Source of the DNA: Paludibacteraceae bacterium
Lineage (GTDB): Bacteria; Bacteroidota; Bacteroidia; Bacteroidales; Paludibacteraceae
Length of the DNA: 32,957 bases
Assembly (NCBI GenBank): GCA_017483945.1
Contig: JAFUUE010000020.1
Location: forward strand, 1 to 32,957
Reading direction: 5' to 3'
The notes beneath the pieces were generated by a model, which was not told the origin of the DNA, did no database searches, and worked only from the letters and a program-made list of their open reading frames with translations. The translations under genes were made by a program, and so were the position numbers. The stretch's first letter is position 1. The number at the start of each line of letters is the position of its first letter. Of the stretch, positions 31,094 to 32,957 are shown piece after piece.

Positions 31094-31143
31094 AAACAAT
31101 CTTAAACAATTTTGAACCATCTCAAACCATCTTGAAGTAAGTC
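31094..31143 (+). repeat. Five A-rich decamer repeats before sufS
   Basis: AAACAATCTT, AAACAATTTT, GAACCATCTC, AAACCATCTT and GAAGTAAGTC in exact 10-bp register, ending 6 nt before the ATG. Same family and orientation as the arrays before trxA, the Clp ATPase and DUF4250. Confidence 0.9.
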
Positions 31144-31149
31144 CTCTAT

Positions 31150-32406
31150 ATGAACCGAACAGATTTCCCTATATTGACCGAGACGGTGCACGGGCGCCCG
31201 CTCGTGTACTTGGATAATGCCGCGACGAGCCAGAAGCCGCAAGCCGTCCTCGACGCCATGACCGAGGCTTATGCGCACTGGAACAGCAATATACACCGGG
31301 GTGTGCACCACCTCAGCCAACTGGCTACGCAGCACCATGAGGAGGCCCGGCGGGCCGTGGCCGACTTCATCGGCGCCGGCTCGCCCGACGAGATAATCTT
31401 CACCCGTGGCACGACCGACAGTCTCAACGCCTTGGCGTTCTGCTTCGGCGAGGCCTATGTCCGCGAGGGGGACGAGATACTCGTCTCCGCCATGGAGCAC
31501 CACTCCAACATCGTCCCGTGGCAGATGCTGTGCGAACGCAAGGGGGCGGTGCTGCGGCCTATCCCCTTGCGCGCCGACCTGACGCTCGACATGGAGGCTT
31601 TCCGTGACATGCTCAACGAGCGTACACGGCTCGTCAGCATCGCACAGGTGAGCAACGTGCTCGGCATCGTCAACCCGGTGGAGGAGGTCATCCGCCTTGC
31701 GCACGAACGCGACATCCCCGTATGCATAGACGGTGCCCAGTCTGTGCCGCATATGCCGGTCAATGTCAGTCGTTTAGACTGCGACTTTCTGGCCTTCTCC
31801 GGACATAAGATGTACGCCCCGACGGGTATCGGTGTGCTCTACGGCAAACGCCGTTGGCTGGAGGCGATGCCGCCTTATCAGGGGGGCGGGGAGATGGTGG
31901 ACCATGTCCGCTGGTCGGGCACAACCTACAACGTCCTCCCCTATAAGTTCGAGGCGGGGACGCCGGACTTCGTCGGCTCCTATGGCCTGCACTGCGCTAT
32001 CCGTTATATACAGTCGCTCGGGTGGGACACGGTCACTGCCCACGAGCACGACCTGACCGCCTACTGCGAGCAGCGACTCACTGCTGTCCCGGGGCTGCAT
32101 GTCTATGCCGCCGGGCAGCCCAAGGAGGGCGTCATCAGCTTCAACCTCTTCGCCCCTGCCTGGGGCGCGGGCTTATCGTCTCGGTCACAGACCGCGGCTG
32201 CGCGACTGATACACCCCTTTGATGTCGGCACGCTCCTGGACCGGCAGGGCGTCGCCGTCCGCACGGGACACCACTGCGCCCAGCCCCTCATCGACCACCT
32301 TGGCGTCCCCGGCACCGTGCGCGTCTCTTTCGGGCTCTATAACGACCGCGCCGACGTGGACGCCCTGCTCGCCGCCCTCGACCGCGCCCGCCTCATGCTG
32401 ACTTGA
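31150..32406 (+). CDS. sufS: Cysteine desulfurase, SufS type, with a palindrome-encoded insertion
   Basis: This 418-residue PLP enzyme takes sulfur from cysteine for Fe-S cluster assembly. The N-terminus (GRPLVYLDNAATSQKPQAVL) and HWNSNIHRGVHHLSQLAT are typical. The PLP lysine is K220 (FSGHKMYAPTGIG), and the persulfide Cys is C376 (VRTGHHCAQPLIDHLG). Residues of about 336-350 (AWGAGLSSRSQTAAA) are encoded by a long-loop copy of the dispersed palindrome and replace the usual short turn before HPFDVGTLLDRQGVAVRT. The Lys-Cys spacing is 156 residues against about 138 in E. coli SufS, consistent with an insertion. The insertion lies shortly before the active-site loop, so an effect on activity or on SufE docking is possible. 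No sufBCD genes are in the window. Confidence 0.93.
   Translation: MNRTDFPILTETVHGRPLVYLDNAATSQKPQAVLDAMTEAYAHWNSNIHRGVHHLSQLATQHHEEARRAVADFIGAGSPDEIIFTRGTTDSLNALAFCFGEAYVREGDEILVSAMEHHSNIVPWQMLCERKGAVLRPIPLRADLTLDMEAFRDMLNERTRLVSIAQVSNVLGIVNPVEEVIRLAHERDIPVCIDGAQSVPHMPVNVSRLDCDFLAFSGHKMYAPTGIGVLYGKRRWLEAMPPYQGGGEMVDHVRWSGTTYNVLPYKFEAGTPDFVGSYGLHCAIRYIQSLGWDTVTAHEHDLTAYCEQRLTAVPGLHVYAAGQPKEGVISFNLFAPAWGAGLSSRSQTAAARLIHPFDVGTLLDRQGVAVRTGHHCAQPLIDHLGVPGTVRVSFGLYNDRADVDALLAALDRARLMLT
32159..32195 (-). repeat. Dispersed palindromic element, long-loop form, inside sufS
   Basis: On the minus strand: GCGGTCTGTGACCGAGACG, ATAAGCCCGC, GCCCCAGG. In the sense frame it encodes WGAGLSSRSQTA. The GTCCC end has drifted to GCCCC. 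Confidence 0.92.
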
Positions 32407-32446
32407 CACGTCCGGGACCGTTACCTGACCGTTACCTGAGGCGTTC

Positions 32447-32505
32447 GGGACGCGGGCTTATCATCTCGGTCACAGACCGCGCCCGCAGATTGCGCCATAA
32501 GGCGC
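32447..32505 (-). repeat. Dispersed palindromic element, long-loop form, with hairpin 1
   Basis: On the minus strand: GCGCC-ttat-GGCGC, AATCTGC, GGGCGCGGTCTGTGACCGAG, ATGATAAGCCCGC, GTCCC. It shows that the long-loop form also carries hairpin 1. Confidence 0.92.
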
Positions 32506-32526
32506 GCCACCACAGGGCATGACTGT

Positions 32527-32560
32527 CACCTGGGACGCGGGCGGCTCGCCCGCGGTCGGG
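32527..32560 (-). repeat. Dispersed palindromic element, short-loop form
   Basis: On the minus strand: CGACCGCGGGCGAGCC, GCCCGC, GTCCCAGGTG. It lies 22 nt from, and inverted relative to, the next copy at 32583. Confidence 0.92.
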
Positions 32561-32582
32561 ACGTAAGACCCGGTTTATTTCT

Positions 32583-32628
32583 GCGCCCTTCGGTCGCATC
32601 CGCGGGCGAGCCGCCCGCGTCCCAGGTG
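32583..32628 (+). repeat. Dispersed palindromic element, short-loop form, with degenerate hairpin 1
   Basis: GCGCCCTTCGGTCGCA, TCC, GCGGGCG-AGC-CGCCCGC, GTCCCAGGTG. Confidence 0.92.
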
Positions 32629-32716
32629 TGTCAGTCAGTGCGCCTTAATCGCTTCACGTCCTAGGTGGGGCGTCCCGGGTGGCTGTCGTGTCCTATGTCG
32701 GTCGGTGTTATAGCTA

Positions 32717-32771
32717 CAAACAAAAAAGGAGAGTCGTGTGACTCTCCTTTTGCGGTGCCGACGAGACTCGA
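32717..32771. repeat. 55-bp direct repeat, outer copy (terminator and tRNA-Asp 3' end)
   Basis: Identical to 32848-32902, offset by 131 bp. It contains the hairpin AAAAGGAGAGTC-gtgt-GACTCTCCTTTT and the last 19 nt or so of tRNA-Asp (GGTGCCGACGAGACTCGA on the plus strand). A duplicated tRNA 3' end is the usual trace of site-specific integration or of an unequal tRNA duplication. Confidence 0.9.
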
Positions 32772-32847
32772 GAATTTCTCCTCACAGGAGAACTAATCGT
32801 TCGAACCGTCAGGTGAGATAAGACCTCGCGAGCGAGTTTGGGAACGT

Positions 32848-32902
32848 CAAACAAAAAAGGAGAGTCGTGTGACTCTCCTTTTGCGGTGCCGACGAGACTC
32901 GA
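32848..32902. repeat. 55-bp direct repeat, inner copy, joined to the intact tRNA
   Basis: Same sequence as 32717-32771; here the tRNA part continues into the full tRNA-Asp gene. The hairpin is the natural terminator of the leftward tRNA transcript (stem followed by T-rich sequence on the minus strand). Confidence 0.9.
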
Positions 32903-32957
32903 ACTCGCGACCTCCGGCGTGACAGGCCGATATTCTAACCAACTGAACTACAGCACC
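32885..32957 (-). tRNA. tRNA-Asp (GTC)
   Basis: A 73-nt cloverleaf on the minus strand ending at the window edge. The acceptor is GGTGCTG paired with CGGCACC, the D-arm region reads AGTTCAGTTGGTTAGAAT, the anticodon loop is CCTGTCACG with anticodon GTC (Asp), and the T-arm is CGCGAGTTCGAGTCTCG. CCA is not encoded. A terminator hairpin follows at 32855-32882. Confidence 0.95.

Larger units (their letters stand above)
32407..32884. other. Gene-free region rich in palindromic elements and a tRNA-end duplication
   Basis: It contains three copies of the dispersed palindrome (32447, 32527, 32583), a degenerate fourth end (GCGCCTTAATCGC and GTCCTAGGTG at about 32641-32667), a CGTTACCTGA direct duplication (about 32419-32438), and the 55-bp direct repeats with the tRNA-Asp terminator. 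I see no coding sequence. Confidence 0.85.

Noticed and set aside
32752-32775. A second tRNA gene
   Set aside because: Only the 3' end of tRNA-Asp is present; the sequence beyond does not form a D-arm or anticodon arm.

Overview
The window looks like a chromosomal segment from a fairly G+C-rich member of the Bacteroidales. The evidence is the promoter type (TTG, then exactly 20 nt, then TAnnTTTG, seen at twelve sites), the lack of Shine-Dalgarno leaders, and the gene families present: a BspA-like leucine-rich-repeat protein, a FISUMP-like surface protein, a Bacteroidetes putative porin, a TPR/transmembrane/HTH lipoprotein regulator, DUF4250, and a debranching enzyme-glycosyltransferase-GH57 glycogen operon. 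I do not assign a genus.

Layout. 1-565: repeats and the promoter/leader of an acetyltransferase gene. 566-1639 (+): maltose/galactoside O-acetyltransferase-like protein and YbaK-type deacylase. 1845-2761 (-): two unrecognised genes. 3102-10579 (-): two transcription units of cell-surface proteins (FISUMP-like, BspA-like, a 1014-residue adhesin with seven 57-residue repeats, and a small outer-membrane protein), facing a TPR/HTH regulator at 10731 (+). 12358-14919 (+): a winged-helix gene resembling mobile-element replication initiators, a DUF2130 protein and a nucleosidase-like protein. 15041-19552 (-): LptE-like lipoprotein, sigma-54 activator, thioredoxin and a Clp ATPase. 19664-26222 (-): putative porin plus the glycogen cluster. 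26345-26812 (-): unrecognised gene. 27148-29692 (+): a visibly A+T-rich unit with a long structured leader, two lipoproteins and an exported protein, closed by a strong terminator. 30073-30970 (+): DUF4250, a small unknown protein and a low-molecular-weight tyrosine phosphatase, tightly overlapping. 31150-32406 (+): SufS cysteine desulfurase. 32885-32957 (-): tRNA-Asp, with its 3' end and terminator duplicated next to it.

The most striking feature is not a gene. A short dispersed element of two hairpins followed by a GTCCCAGGTG end (core GCGGGCG-AGC-CGCCCGC, or a longer-loop variant) occurs at least twelve times. Several copies lie in frame inside protein-coding genes: sufS, the nucleosidase, the sigma-54 activator and the winged-helix gene, in different frames and orientations. 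This behaviour resembles Rickettsia palindromic elements. The core of the short form is free of stop codons in all six frames.

A second theme is repeat-built 5' leaders. Four genes (trxA, the Clp ATPase, the DUF4250 gene, sufS) have A-rich decamer repeats (AAACAACTTC / AAACCATTTT type) running almost into the start codon, always in the same orientation relative to the gene. The acetyltransferase and the gene at 26345 have other repeat families in the same place. Further repeats of 7, 11, 15, 21, 140 and 171 bp add to an unusually repeat-rich segment.
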